Source of the DNA: Oscillibacter sp.
Lineage (GTDB): Bacteria > Bacillota > Clostridia > Oscillospirales > Oscillospiraceae
Direction of reading: 5' to 3'
Assembly: GCA_003539495.1 (NCBI GenBank)
Contig: DPPB01000027.1
Span: 1 to 41,487 of the forward strand
DNA length: 41,487 bases
Made by a program: the position numbers and the translations under genes. Positions 8,267 to 17,405 of this stretch are shown here, one piece after another (positions within the stretch are counted from its first letter, which is position 1; each line of letters opens with the position of its first letter). The notes under the pieces are model-generated. The model worked only from the letters and a program-made list of their open reading frames with translations. It searched no databases and was not told the origin of the DNA.

Positions 8267-10708
8267 ATGAAAGTTTCTCTGAACTGGGTCAAGGACTATG
8301 TAAAGCTCCCTGACGATATGGACCTCAAGCGTCTTTCCTACGACCTGACCATGTCCACTGTGGAGGTGGAGGATGCCACGGATCTGTCCGAAGGCTTCCA
8401 TAACATGGTGATAGGCGTGGTGCAGCAGGTGCAGCAGCATCCCAATGCCGACAAGCTCCGTGTGTGCAAAACGGACATCGGCGGCGAGATAAAGGACATC
8501 GTGTGCGGCGGCATCAATCTCCGTGACGGCATGAAGGTGGCCGTGGCCCTGCCCGGGGCCCACTGCCGCTGGCACGGCGAGGGAGAGCCGGTAGAGATCA
8601 AGGCCTCTAAGCTCCGTGGCGTAGAGAGCTACGGCATGATCTGCGCCAGCAGTGAAATCGGCCTCTTTGACCTCTTTCCCTTCACAGAGGAGGCCACCAT
8701 CCTGGATCTGTCCGACTTTGATGCCCCCGCCGGGACCCCCCTGGCCGACGCCCTGGACCTCCACGATATCATCCTGGAGATCGACAACAAATCCATGACC
8801 AACCGCCCGGACCTCTGGGGTCACTACGGCATCGCCCGGGAAATTGCGGCCCTGTACGATCTGCCCATGAATCCCCTGCCCCCCTTTGACCGGAATGTAG
8901 AAAACACCGCGGGCCTCACCATCACCGTGGAGGACAGTGACCGCTGCCCCCGGATGACTGGCACGCAGATCGAAGGCCTGAGCGTGAAGCCCGCCCCCTA
9001 TTGGATGCAAAACCGCATTTGGAAGGTGGGTATGCGCCCCATCAACGCCCTGGTAGATATTACCAACTATGTGATGCTGGCCACGGGTCAGCCCTCCCAC
9101 GCCTATGACTCCGACCATATCGCCGGCCACATCATCGTCCGCCGGGCCGATGAAGGGGAAAAGCTTCGGCTGCTTAACGGCAAGGACCTGCCCCTGTCCA
9201 CCGACGACCTGGTCATTGCCGATGACGCCGGGGTGGTAGGCCTGGCGGGCGTCATGGGCGGCGCCAAGGACTCTATCCTCCCCACCACCAACAAGGTGAT
9301 TTTGGAGGTAGCCAACTTCCAGGCCGCCGGCATCCGCCGCACAGCTCTGCGCTATGACAACCGCACCGAGGCCTCCGCCCGGTATGAAAAGGCCATCGAC
9401 CCCGAGCGCTGCGATCAGGCGCTGGACCTGTCCATAGCCCTGTTTGCAGAGCTTTACCCTGAGATGAAGGTCACGGGCTTTGTGGATTGCTATCCTCATA
9501 AGCTTCAACAGGCGGAAATTGATGTTTCCCTCACCTGGCTGGAGCGCCGTCTGGGCAAACGCATCCCCAATGAGGACATTGCCAAAAAGCTGGGCGAGCT
9601 GGGCTACAGCCTGACCTTTGACGGGGACAACCTACACATCGTGGTCCCCACCTGGCGCTCCACCGGCGATGTGTCCATCAAGGCGGACATTATGGAGGAG
9701 GTAGCCCGTATGTACGGGTACGAGAACTTCCGGGCCGCCCCCATCACCACCTCCTTTGACGGGGCCATCAACCAGCTGGATAAGGACCTGGAGCGGCGTA
9801 TCAAGGAGTATCTGGCCATCCGCTGCGGGATGCAGGAGATCTTCACCTATCCCTGGATGACCGACCAGTATGTAAGCGCCATTCTGCAGGATACCACCGG
9901 CATCCTCTCCCTGTCCACGCCCCCCTCTCCCGACGAGAGCCTCATCCGCTCCTCCCTGCTGCCCAATCTGTGCAAGGCCGTGGTGAAAAATGAGCGTTTC
10001 TTCACGGAGTTCTCCATCTTCGAGTGCGCCCAGGTGTTCCGGGACGCGGATTATACCACCCCCTATGACAGCCGGGAAAAGCTCCCCTCCCAGCGCAAGA
10101 ACATCGCCGGCGCCTTCGCCGGTGACAGCAAGAACGTCACCGACCTCTTCCGCCGGGCCAAGGGCGTTATCGAGAGTATGCCCCGGTACACCCATATGGA
10201 GGGCTTCACCTTCCGCCAGGAGGAAAAGCCCCTGTGGGCCGACGATGTGGTGTGGCTGAATATCTGTCTGGGCGATAAGCACATCGGCAGCCTGGCCCTG
10301 CTGAACAAGAAGGCCTCCATGGCCTGCGGCATTAAGAATCTGAGCGTCATGCTCTTTGAGCTGGATGCAGATGCCCTGGTGCCCTTCCGCTCCCGCACCA
10401 ATTCCTTCACCCACTTGGCCGAGTATCCCATGACGGACTACGATGTCTCCCTGCTCTTTGATGCCGAGACCCAGTGGGCGGATATGCAGCGCATCCTCTC
10501 CGGCATTCATAATGAGCTTTTCCACGGTGCCGCCTTTGTGGATGAGTACCACGGCAAGCAGATTCCGGAGGGCAAGAAGTCCGTGACCATCCGCCTGACC
10601 ATCGGCTCCACGGAAAAAACCCTCACCTCCGCCGAGATCGAGGCCTGCGCCGCTTCCGCCGTAAAGAAGCTGGTGAAAAACCTGGGTGCAGAGCTGCGTG
10701 GCAAATAA
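8267..10708 (+). CDS. pheT: phenylalanine--tRNA ligase beta subunit
   Basis: An 813-residue beta subunit, typical length. In order: a tRNA-binding OB-fold near residues 40-150 with HPNADKLRVC, the B3/B4 editing region with NRPDLWGHYGIAREIAAL, B5, the core-like domain and a C-terminal anticodon-binding (FDX-ACB) domain ending near residue 813. The ATG at 8267 has an AAGGAGGG site 9-10 bases upstream. Together with PheS it charges tRNA-Phe and edits mischarged tyrosine. A bidirectional terminator follows. Confidence 0.97.
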   Translation: MKVSLNWVKDYVKLPDDMDLKRLSYDLTMSTVEVEDATDLSEGFHNMVIGVVQQVQQHPNADKLRVCKTDIGGEIKDIVCGGINLRDGMKVAVALPGAHCRWHGEGEPVEIKASKLRGVESYGMICASSEIGLFDLFPFTEEATILDLSDFDAPAGTPLADALDLHDIILEIDNKSMTNRPDLWGHYGIAREIAALYDLPMNPLPPFDRNVENTAGLTITVEDSDRCPRMTGTQIEGLSVKPAPYWMQNRIWKVGMRPINALVDITNYVMLATGQPSHAYDSDHIAGHIIVRRADEGEKLRLLNGKDLPLSTDDLVIADDAGVVGLAGVMGGAKDSILPTTNKVILEVANFQAAGIRRTALRYDNRTEASARYEKAIDPERCDQALDLSIALFAELYPEMKVTGFVDCYPHKLQQAEIDVSLTWLERRLGKRIPNEDIAKKLGELGYSLTFDGDNLHIVVPTWRSTGDVSIKADIMEEVARMYGYENFRAAPITTSFDGAINQLDKDLERRIKEYLAIRCGMQEIFTYPWMTDQYVSAILQDTTGILSLSTPPSPDESLIRSSLLPNLCKAVVKNERFFTEFSIFECAQVFRDADYTTPYDSREKLPSQRKNIAGAFAGDSKNVTDLFRRAKGVIESMPRYTHMEGFTFRQEEKPLWADDVVWLNICLGDKHIGSLALLNKKASMACGIKNLSVMLFELDADALVPFRSRTNSFTHLAEYPMTDYDVSLLFDAETQWADMQRILSGIHNELFHGAAFVDEYHGKQIPEGKKSVTIRLTIGSTEKTLTSAEIEACAASAVKKLVKNLGAELRGK

Positions 10709-10736
10709 CCCTCACTTCCGTCTCCCATTCTATAAA

Positions 10737-10768
10737 AAAGCCGCCCCACTCGGGGCGGCTTTCATATT
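10737..10768. terminator. bidirectional terminator between pheT and the 2-hydroxyacid dehydrogenase gene
   Basis: An 11-bp stem, 10737-10747 with 10752-10762 (AAAGCCGCCCC/GGGGCGGCTTT), loop ACTC. It is T-rich on the plus-strand 3' side and preceded by A-rich sequence that gives a U-run on the minus strand. It serves the two convergent genes. Confidence 0.85.
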
Positions 10769-10788
10769 TTTATCTAATATAATACTGC

Positions 10789-11754
10789 TCAATATCCGAT
10801 CTTCCGGTCCACCAGCCGCTTGAGCCTGCGTCCGGCGGCGTAGTTGCGCAGATCCTCGCAGAACAGCTCCACATCCAGGTCCCTGGTAATGCCCAGAGAC
10901 ATATTTCCGCTGATGTGGGGGGTCAGGAGCAGATTTTTGGTATCCCACAGAGGGTGATCCTTGGGCAGCGGCTCCGGTACGCATACATCCAGCGCCGCTC
11001 CGGCCAGGTGTCCGCCGTTCAGCGCTTCCATCAGAGCCTCCTGGTCAATGGCGCTGCCCCGGCCCACGTTCACCACATACGCGTCCTCCGGCAGCAGGGC
11101 AATGCGCTCCCGGGAGAGGATGTGGTTGGTTTCCTTGGTGGCCGGCAGAGCCATGACGAGGATTTCCGTCTTGGGCAGAACGCTGTCCAGCTCCTCAAAA
11201 GTGTACATCTCGTCATAGGCAGGATCTCCCGCCTTCTTGGTCCGCCGCACACCCCGGATGACCTTGGCCCCCAAAGCCTTGGCCCGGCGGGCAAAGTTGG
11301 TGCCGATGTCACCGGTACCCAGAACGGTAATGCTGCTGCCGCAGATGGACCGCATGCTCAGGCCCTTTTCCCACTCCCGGTTTTTCACGATCTCCTCAAA
11401 CTTCGGCATCTGCCGCAGCATCATCAGCGTCACCATGAGGATGTGCTCGGAGATGGTAATACCGTAGGCACCGGAGGAGTTGCTCAGCAGCACATCCGGT
11501 TTAGGATAGATGGTCTCGTCCGTGTAGGCATCCACCCCGGCAAAGCTACAGCAAAGCCACTTGAGGTTGGCTGCCGCCTTCAGCTCCTGGGGCGGGCACA
11601 TGCCATAAATAATCTCGTAATCTGCTGCCTGGTCCGCCGGTAGGTGGCCCTGGGTGAAGTAATCCACCGCAAAGCCGCATTCCGCAGCCGCTTTTTCAAT
11701 GGCTGCCCGATGCTCCGGGGAAAAAAAGGATTCCACAACCGCAATTCTTTTCAT
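10789..11754 (-). CDS. D-isomer-specific 2-hydroxyacid dehydrogenase family protein
   Basis: A 321-residue NAD(P)-dependent dehydrogenase of the D-2-hydroxyacid family. The NAD-binding motif is GTGDIG (about 150-155). The catalytic triad is visible: Arg in NVGRGSAID, Glu in CVPEPLP and His in LLTPHISGN near the C-terminus. The family reduces 2-ketoacids to D-2-hydroxyacids or acts on related substrates such as phosphoglycerate or hydroxypyruvate; the substrate here cannot be read from sequence. The ATG at 11754 has an AGGAGGT site nine bases upstream; a longer in-frame start at 11796 has none. It is a single gene with no pathway partner nearby. Confidence 0.85.
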   Translation of the reverse strand: MKRIAVVESFFSPEHRAAIEKAAAECGFAVDYFTQGHLPADQAADYEIIYGMCPPQELKAAANLKWLCCSFAGVDAYTDETIYPKPDVLLSNSSGAYGITISEHILMVTLMMLRQMPKFEEIVKNREWEKGLSMRSICGSSITVLGTGDIGTNFARRAKALGAKVIRGVRRTKKAGDPAYDEMYTFEELDSVLPKTEILVMALPATKETNHILSRERIALLPEDAYVVNVGRGSAIDQEALMEALNGGHLAGAALDVCVPEPLPKDHPLWDTKNLLLTPHISGNMSLGITRDLDVELFCEDLRNYAAGRRLKRLVDRKIGY

Positions 11755-11850
11755 CTTATGTATACCTCCTATTATATGACTTATGGACATCGGCAAAAGT
11801 GAGCTTCACCGCGCCCCATGCAAACGGCGCCTCATAAAAACACGAAAAAT

Positions 11851-13437
11851 CTAAAGATTTTTCGCCAGAATTTTTTCTGCGCAGCGCATCCCGTCCGCTG
11901 CCGCCGATAGGATTCCTCCCGCATAGCCGGCTCCCTCGCCGCAGGGAAACACCCCCCGGATATTGCTCTCATAGTTTTCATCCCGTGGGATCCGCACCGG
12001 GGCCGAGGAGCGGCTTTCCACCGCCGTCAGCAGGGCATCCCCATGGGCAAAGCCCGGGAGCTTTTTATCTAAAATAGGCAGTGCCTGCTCTAAGGCCTGG
12101 GTAATAAACTCCGGCAGACACTCATGCAGGTCCGCATAGCGCACCCCGGGCCGGAAACTGGGCATCACACTGCCGCAGCCGGTACTGGGCCGGCGCAGCA
12201 GAAAGTCCTCCACCCGCTGGCACGGCGCCGTGTACCCGCCGCCCAGGCGGTAGGCCGCCCCCTCCAGCCGTCTCTGAAAGGCGATACCCGCCAGGGGATG
12301 CCCGCTTCCGAAGTCCTCCGGCGTCACATTCACCAGCAGGCCTCCGTTGATGTTTTCCCCGTCTCGTGCGTATTCGCTCATGCCGTTGGTCACCGTGCGC
12401 TCCCTTTCCGAAGCCGCTGCCACCACCTCTCCCCCGGGGCACACGCAGAAGGAAAACACGCTCCGTCCGCCGGGCAGGTGGCAGGATAGCTTGTAGGTAC
12501 TCACAGGCAAAGCCGGGTGTCCGGCGTATTCCTTGTACTGCACTGCGTCTATATGGCTTTGCAGATGCTCGATCCGCACCCCCACGGCAAAGGGCTTGGC
12601 CTCCATAGACAGTCCCCGGTCATAGAGCATTTCCACCGTGTCCCGGGCGCTGTGGCCCAAGGCCAGGATCAGCTGCCGGGCCGGCAGCCTGTAGCTCCCC
12701 TCCGGGCCGGAAACGACCAGCGCCGCCAGCTCTCCCTCCGGAGCTTCGATCCCCTCCAATCGGTGTCCGAAGCGTATGTCCGCGCCCAGATCCAGCAGCC
12801 TCTGCCGCAGGTTTTTCAGCGCAATGTGCAGCCTGTCCGTCCCCACATGAGGCCTTGCATCAATGAGGATGCTCTCCGGCGCACCGCAGGAGACCAGCTG
12901 CTCTAAGATCCACCGGTGCCGCAGGTCCTTGGTGCCGGTGTTCAGCTTTCCGTCAGAAAACGCCCCGGCGCCCCCTTCGCCAAACTGCACGTTGGACTCC
13001 GTGTTTAGTTGGCCTCCGGCCCAAAAGGCCGCCACATCCTTTTGTCGCTGCTCCACAGGCCGGCCCCGCTCCAGAAGGATAGGCCTCCTCCCGGCATTTG
13101 CTAAAATCAGCGCCGCAAACAGCCCCGCAGGCCCCGCACCCACCACTACCGGCGGCGTATCCGGTTCCTTGACCGCCGGACAAGGCGGCGTGTAATACTC
13201 CGGCACATAAACGGTCACGCTTTTATCCCGGCACCTGCGCAGCACGGCCTTTTCACCACGCACCTGCACCGCCAGGGTGTATACCAGCCGCAGCGGCTGC
13301 CGGGCGTCCACTGCCCTGCGCAGGACAGACAGATTGAGAATATCCTCCGTTGGGATGCGCAGCATATGCGCCGCCTTGCCCGCCAGCAGCTCCTTGGGCT
13401 GTCCCGGCTCCAGCTTCACCTGCTCCAGCTTCAGCAA
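11851..13437 (-). CDS. FAD-dependent dehydrogenase of the COG2509 family, TTG start
   Basis: A 528-residue flavoprotein. An N-terminal domain of about 85 residues precedes the dinucleotide-binding motif GAGPAGLFAAL (about 102-112), then ERG, and the family-typical stretch GEGGAGAFSDGKLNTGTKD (about 153-171). A C-terminal GEGAGYAGGI...A.DG flavin-binding motif closes it. The family is widespread in Clostridia and its substrate is unknown. The start is TTG at 13437: GGAGG lies eight bases away, and no usable in-frame ATG exists near the family N-terminus. An out-of-frame ATG between the Shine-Dalgarno and this TTG opens a three-codon frame (13442-13431). Confidence 0.85.
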   Translation of the reverse strand: MLKLEQVKLEPGQPKELLAGKAAHMLRIPTEDILNLSVLRRAVDARQPLRLVYTLAVQVRGEKAVLRRCRDKSVTVYVPEYYTPPCPAVKEPDTPPVVVGAGPAGLFAALILANAGRRPILLERGRPVEQRQKDVAAFWAGGQLNTESNVQFGEGGAGAFSDGKLNTGTKDLRHRWILEQLVSCGAPESILIDARPHVGTDRLHIALKNLRQRLLDLGADIRFGHRLEGIEAPEGELAALVVSGPEGSYRLPARQLILALGHSARDTVEMLYDRGLSMEAKPFAVGVRIEHLQSHIDAVQYKEYAGHPALPVSTYKLSCHLPGGRSVFSFCVCPGGEVVAAASERERTVTNGMSEYARDGENINGGLLVNVTPEDFGSGHPLAGIAFQRRLEGAAYRLGGGYTAPCQRVEDFLLRRPSTGCGSVMPSFRPGVRYADLHECLPEFITQALEQALPILDKKLPGFAHGDALLTAVESRSSAPVRIPRDENYESNIRGVFPCGEGAGYAGGILSAAADGMRCAEKILAKNL

Positions 13438-13482
13438 CGCATTTTCCTCCTTAAAAAATTCATATTTTTTAAAGCTTTAGTT

Positions 13483-13511
13483 AAGATAAAAGAGTAGTAT
13501 AATAATTACAA
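13483..13511 (-). promoter_or_regulatory. possible promoter of the COG2509 flavoprotein gene
   Basis: On the minus strand: TTGTAA (13511-13506), a 17-base spacer and TATCTT (13488-13483). A second -10-like TATACT lies a little upstream. The AT-rich divergent gap also holds the protease promoter, so the two are back to back. Confidence 0.35.
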
Positions 13512-13515
13512 TCGG

Positions 13516-13544
13516 TTGACAAAGGTTACACCAAAACATAGTAT
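13516..13544 (+). promoter_or_regulatory. promoter of the HtrA-like protease gene
   Basis: Consensus TTGACA (13516-13521), a 17-base spacer and TAGTAT (13539-13544). The start would be near 13551, about 64 bases ahead of the ATG. Confidence 0.75.
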
Positions 13545-13614
13545 ACAACATTTTTCCCCAGGTCACAAGCATTCCCCTGTGAAAAAAAGAGAAGGATAGA
13601 TAGGAGGTTTCTTT

Positions 13615-14937
13615 ATGAACGAGAATAACGATTACAGACCCGAGAACGAAGGATACAGTAATCCCGACAATCTCTACCATTATAACTACCGCTCCCAGGA
13701 GGACCAGGGCCGGCATGAGACCCCGGCGGTGTCGAAAAAGCCCTCCTTCTGGCACAAGACGGGTGTGAAGATTACAGCCCTGCTGCTGGCCTGTGCGGTG
13801 GTTGGCGGCGCAGCGGGCTACGGCGGTGCGGCGCTGTCCAAAAGCGGCAAGACTACCATCCAGCAGAGCAATCGCACTGCCCAGGAGGTTACAGTGAAAA
13901 AGGTCACCGGCCAGGCCCTCATGTCCCCTGCTGAGGTGTATGCCTCCACAGTGAACAGTATTGTGAGCATCAACTGCTCTGCCGTGTCCACCAACATTTT
14001 CGGTCAGCGGGTGGAGTCGGCCTCCTCCGGAAGCGGCTTTGTCATCACTCAGGACGGCTACATTGTCACCAACCACCACGTCATCAGCGGCGCCTCCTCT
14101 GTAACGGTAACCATGTATGACGGCACGGAGTATCCCGCCACGGTGGTGGGCAGCGACAGCGACTATGATGTGGCTGTGCTGAAGATCGACGCCACAGGCC
14201 TGCAGCCCGTAACCCTGGGCAGCAGCGAGGATGTCAATGTGGGTGATACGGTGCTGGCCATCGGCAATCCCCTGGGCGAGCTGACCTTCTCCATGAGCCA
14301 GGGCATCGTGTCCTGCTGTGACCGTGCCATCAACGTGGACGGCACGCCCTTCAACATGATCCAGGTGGATGCCTCCATCAATCCCGGCAACTCCGGCGGC
14401 CCGCTAATGAACCTGTACGGCGAGGTGGTGGGCATTGTATCCGCCAAATATTCCAGCTATTCCGACACCACCGTGGAGGGCCTGGGCTTTGCCATTCCCA
14501 TCGGTGACGTGCAGGCCATCATCACGGATATTATGGAAAATGGCCAAATTACCAATAAGCCCTCCTTCGGCATCACCGCCGGCACCATGACCCAGCAGAT
14601 GGCCGCCCAGTACCAGATCGACCAGACCAGCGGTGCCTTCGTTTACAGCGTAAACAAGGGCGGCGCCGGTGAAAAGGCCGGGCTGAAGATGGGCGATGTC
14701 ATCACCAAGGTGGACAGCACCGACATCACTTCTATGGAAGATCTCACCGCCGCCAAGAAGGGCCACAAGGCCGGGGACACCGTGACCGTGACCTATTACC
14801 GGGACGGCCAGACCCAAACCACGGAGCTGACCTTCGACGCCAAGACAGACGACACGGACAGCACCCAGCAGGAGCAGCAGCCCCAGCAGGACAGCAGCTT
14901 CGACTCCCTGTATGATTATTTCTTCGGCAGAAGATAA
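13615..14937 (+). CDS. membrane-anchored HtrA/DegP-like serine protease with PDZ domain
   Basis: A 440-residue trypsin-like protease. A hydrophilic, Asn/Tyr-rich cytoplasmic tail of about 45 residues precedes one membrane segment (about 51-73), so the protease faces outward. The triad is intact: H155 in TNHHVI, D185 in SDYDVAV and S260 in GNSGGP. A PDZ domain follows (about 315-405), and the C-terminus is Gln/Asp-rich. In Gram-positive bacteria such proteins degrade misfolded envelope proteins and are stress induced. The ATG at 13615 follows an AGGAGG site. It is a single gene with a strong promoter and its own downstream hairpin. The long N-terminal tail is typical of clostridial members. 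Confidence 0.93.
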   Translation: MNENNDYRPENEGYSNPDNLYHYNYRSQEDQGRHETPAVSKKPSFWHKTGVKITALLLACAVVGGAAGYGGAALSKSGKTTIQQSNRTAQEVTVKKVTGQALMSPAEVYASTVNSIVSINCSAVSTNIFGQRVESASSGSGFVITQDGYIVTNHHVISGASSVTVTMYDGTEYPATVVGSDSDYDVAVLKIDATGLQPVTLGSSEDVNVGDTVLAIGNPLGELTFSMSQGIVSCCDRAINVDGTPFNMIQVDASINPGNSGGPLMNLYGEVVGIVSAKYSSYSDTTVEGLGFAIPIGDVQAIITDIMENGQITNKPSFGITAGTMTQQMAAQYQIDQTSGAFVYSVNKGGAGEKAGLKMGDVITKVDSTDITSMEDLTAAKKGHKAGDTVTVTYYRDGQTQTTELTFDAKTDDTDSTQQEQQPQQDSSFDSLYDYFFGRR

Positions 14938-15032
14938 TCCTCCCTCGATGCGTGAATTGTCAGCCTGAATACAGCCGGAATTCGTCTCAGGATCCCACAA
15001 TTCCTAAATGAAGTAAAGGTTAATAAAACCTC

Positions 15033-15069
15033 ACGAGGCCTGGCATTAATAAATGCCAGGCCTCGTTTT
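15033..15069 (+). terminator. intrinsic terminator downstream of the HtrA-like gene
   Basis: A stem of about 15 bp, 15033-15047 with 15052-15066 (core CGAGGCCTGGCAT/ATGCCAGGCCTCG), with a short AT loop, followed by TTTT at 15066-15069. It lies about 100 bases beyond the stop codon. Confidence 0.7.
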
Positions 15070-15390
15070 AGTGCCGCGGAGGGCAGCACACAAAATGCTT
15101 CTGCCATGAGGAAAGGCCCTCCCGTATGCTTCAGGTGGGCCTAAAACGAGAGGCGAAGGGATTACGGAATTCGTCCCCTCATTTTTATAAGCTTTGATTG
15201 GCAGCTTTTCACCTATTGTTATTTGGAGAAATTTTTTCAATACTTTTCTGCGCCGCAGTTTTTAGTCTTCTCCATCAGAGCCGGGGTTTCCCTTGATATA
15301 TAAGCGGATTGTACTATCTATATGTGCCCTGGCATGGCAATGAGAATTTCATAGGGGTGCGCACTATTCAGTATAAAATTTCACCGTTTT
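15070..15390. other. gene-free stretch at the 3' end of the surface-polymer operon
   Basis: I see no gene here. A 64-codon minus-strand frame at 15046-15240 has no Shine-Dalgarno, runs through the terminator hairpin and has no recognisable domain. No clear terminator for the minus-strand operon ending at 15391 is visible. Parts of the stretch may be repetitive intergenic DNA, which could not be tested. Confidence 0.5.
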
Positions 15391-16518
15391 TCAGCAGGCA
15401 GCAGCTTCCTTCTTCAGCGTTCTGTCATCCTGCAGAATAAGCTCTGTGATTTTTTCGGTGGCGTGACCCAGGACCTGGGGCAGATACATTTTTTTGTATG
15501 TTTGCAGGGCTTCCATGGGATATGCGCCGCTGTCAATCATGCGGAACAGGTCCTCCTGGGCGGTAAAGGTGCAGTGGGGCATGGCCTGAAAAAGATCTAT
15601 GTTCACGCCGTTTTCGCTGCGGTAGCGCTCATCATCCGGCAGGTAGAACAGCGTGGGCTTGTCCATGGCCGCTGCCTCCAGCGCCAGAGAGGAATAGTCC
15701 GTGATAAAATAGTCGCACATCTGAAGCAGGTCAAAAATATCCTCCTGGGGATAATCACTGTCCCGGTTGCCGCCCGCCAGCGCCTGATTCGGATGGAAGC
15801 GGCACAGCACTGCGTACCGGTCCTTAGGGAAGCAGGAAAAATCCGGATCCGGCAGCTCCAAGGGATATGTACGATAAGTGGGTGCGTACAAAACCACCGT
15901 GCGCCCGGCCAGCTCCGGGAATCTGCTTCGGCACTGTGCTGCCTCTCCCTTTGCAGAAACCAGGTGATCCAGCCGCGGCAGGCCCCAGTTGCGAAGCCTA
16001 TCCTCCGTCACGTCAAAAGCGGCGCAGTAAAACGGATTCCACGCCGGACCGCCGGCAATAATAGCGTCATAATTCCGGTGCATACACAGGGCCCGGGCCA
16101 TGGCACCGGACCGCCCGGAGGGTTTATCCAAGGTCTGATATCCGGATTTCTTGATTTTCCCCACGGAATGCCAGATTTGGATCACCCGCAGGTCCCTTTT
16201 ATCCCGGAGCAGGCAGATGGTGGGCCAGTAACCGTCCAGCACACATACCTGGGCCGAGGCAGCCAGGAAAACGCTCCGCACGCACTGCCGCAAAAAGCGC
16301 AGCAATCCATCCTGCCGGCCCCGATAGCGGCAGCAGATGGTCACGATGTCCATGGTGGGGTCTGCTTTGCGGAGCTGCTGCTGCAGCAGGGCAAAATCCG
16401 GCGAAAGCCGGCTGGCCTGGCGGCTAAAAAAGCAGGTCCTGTGCCTCACACCCATCCTGCGCCGAAGCAGAAACAGGACGCTGATGAGCCAGCGGACCAC
16501 GCCCACGATCGCTTTCAT
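15391..16518 (-). CDS. CDP-glycerol glycerophosphotransferase-like enzyme (TagB/TagF family)
   Basis: A 375-residue protein with the C-terminal glycerophosphotransferase fold. Diagnostic features are QIWHSVGKIKKSGY (H117, matching the family QTWHGTPLK catalytic His), a second His in CRFHPN (H242) and FITDYSSLALEAAAMDKPTLFY (271-292). The family moves polyol-phosphate from CDP-alcohols onto a lipid-linked acceptor in teichoic acid synthesis. The short N-terminus (residues 1-25 hydrophobic and basic) suggests peripheral membrane binding. It is shorter than TagF, so it could be a primase (TagB-like) or use another CDP-alcohol. It is the last gene of the operon and overlaps the preceding gene by four bases (ATGA). 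Confidence 0.85.
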   Translation of the reverse strand: MKAIVGVVRWLISVLFLLRRRMGVRHRTCFFSRQASRLSPDFALLQQQLRKADPTMDIVTICCRYRGRQDGLLRFLRQCVRSVFLAASAQVCVLDGYWPTICLLRDKRDLRVIQIWHSVGKIKKSGYQTLDKPSGRSGAMARALCMHRNYDAIIAGGPAWNPFYCAAFDVTEDRLRNWGLPRLDHLVSAKGEAAQCRSRFPELAGRTVVLYAPTYRTYPLELPDPDFSCFPKDRYAVLCRFHPNQALAGGNRDSDYPQEDIFDLLQMCDYFITDYSSLALEAAAMDKPTLFYLPDDERYRSENGVNIDLFQAMPHCTFTAQEDLFRMIDSGAYPMEALQTYKKMYLPQVLGHATEKITELILQDDRTLKKEAAAC

Positions 16519-17396
16519 AGCTTTCCTCCGTCCGGCTCCATTCTCCGCCCGGGCACCGCTCGGGCAGCCGCCCCGGCCTTTTTCGCGTTTTCCATCAGCG
16601 CCCCAAAGGCTTCTCGCAGCTTCCCTTGCCAGACCTTGTCGTCATAGGTCCCGCTGCACAGCGTCTGGATCAGTTCATACAGCATCTCCGGGCTGCACAG
16701 GTTAATGACCAGCGGATTGCGGCGAAATACCTCCCGCACAAAATCCGGAGTGATCCGGCCGATATGCCGTTTGATTCCATCCACAATCATGGGCGGCGCA
16801 TAAATAGCACCGAAGGAATCCCGCACCGTACTTTCTTTTTTGGCACCCCGGAGCATAAGCAGCAGATCCTTATAATACGGCAGGCCGCTGTACTGAATGT
16901 AAAGTGCCGTCACAAAATGATAGGCCGCCTGTTCATTGCACTGCTCCAGCTCATACAGCCGCGCAATGTCTCTGTGCAGGTTGCAGACAGCGGGAAAATC
17001 ACCCTTCTGCATCCGCCGGTGCATTTCCCGCAGGAGAATACTCCACATAGCCGCGCAGAAGCTCTCCTCCCGGTGCTGCTCCCGCTCCTGCTCAAAGTCG
17101 CATACATCTACATAGGGGCTGCAAAACCGATAAAATGCCACATATTCCGGGTCGATCAGCTTTCGTCCCTCTCTGGTGGCGCTGTAGCCGCCCAGCTTGT
17201 TGCGACGAATCAGCCTCTTGCGGGCCAAGCTCTTAGCAAAGGTCACGTTATTGACAATGTCCAGCTCCGCTTCAAAGGAATCCGGATAATTCACCGCTGC
17301 CAAGTGCTGGTGCCGTTCCACAAAATCAATGAATACCGATTGGGAGTAGGCATCACGGCACTGCTTTTTCTTTCTGCCATTTATAAATGTTGACAT
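16515..17396 (-). CDS. protein of unknown function in the surface-polymer operon
   Basis: A 293-residue soluble protein with no family I recognise. The N-terminus is basic and helical; the segment around residues 70-90 (LARKRLIRRNKLGGYSATREGRKLI) looks like a winged-helix or similar nucleic-acid-binding element, which is only an impression. The middle (about 125-190) is helical with regularly spaced aromatic residues, TPR-like. There is no signal peptide or membrane segment. The ATG at 17396 has GAGG six bases upstream; a TTG two codons earlier is less likely. It starts about 9 bp after the ABC ATPase gene and overlaps the next gene by 4 bp, so translational coupling into the operon is likely. 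Confidence 0.75.
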   Translation of the reverse strand: MSTFINGRKKKQCRDAYSQSVFIDFVERHQHLAAVNYPDSFEAELDIVNNVTFAKSLARKRLIRRNKLGGYSATREGRKLIDPEYVAFYRFCSPYVDVCDFEQEREQHREESFCAAMWSILLREMHRRMQKGDFPAVCNLHRDIARLYELEQCNEQAAYHFVTALYIQYSGLPYYKDLLLMLRGAKKESTVRDSFGAIYAPPMIVDGIKRHIGRITPDFVREVFRRNPLVINLCSPEMLYELIQTLCSGTYDDKVWQGKLREAFGALMENAKKAGAAARAVPGRRMEPDGGKL

Positions 17397-17405
17397 TTTC
17401 AACCT

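Noticed and set aside
7445..9508. Minus-strand 687-codon frame antisense to pheS and pheT
   Set aside because: GC-rich codon usage of pheST leaves this complementary frame open. The translation has no domain and no start signals, and the plus-strand genes are certain.
11771..11776. TATAAT on the minus strand upstream of the 2-hydroxyacid dehydrogenase
   Set aside because: It would place the transcript start inside the ribosome site and has no good -35, so it was not called as a promoter.
15046..15240. 64-codon minus-strand frame downstream of the protease gene
   Set aside because: It runs into the terminator hairpin, has no Shine-Dalgarno and no recognisable domain. It is more likely non-coding or repetitive DNA.
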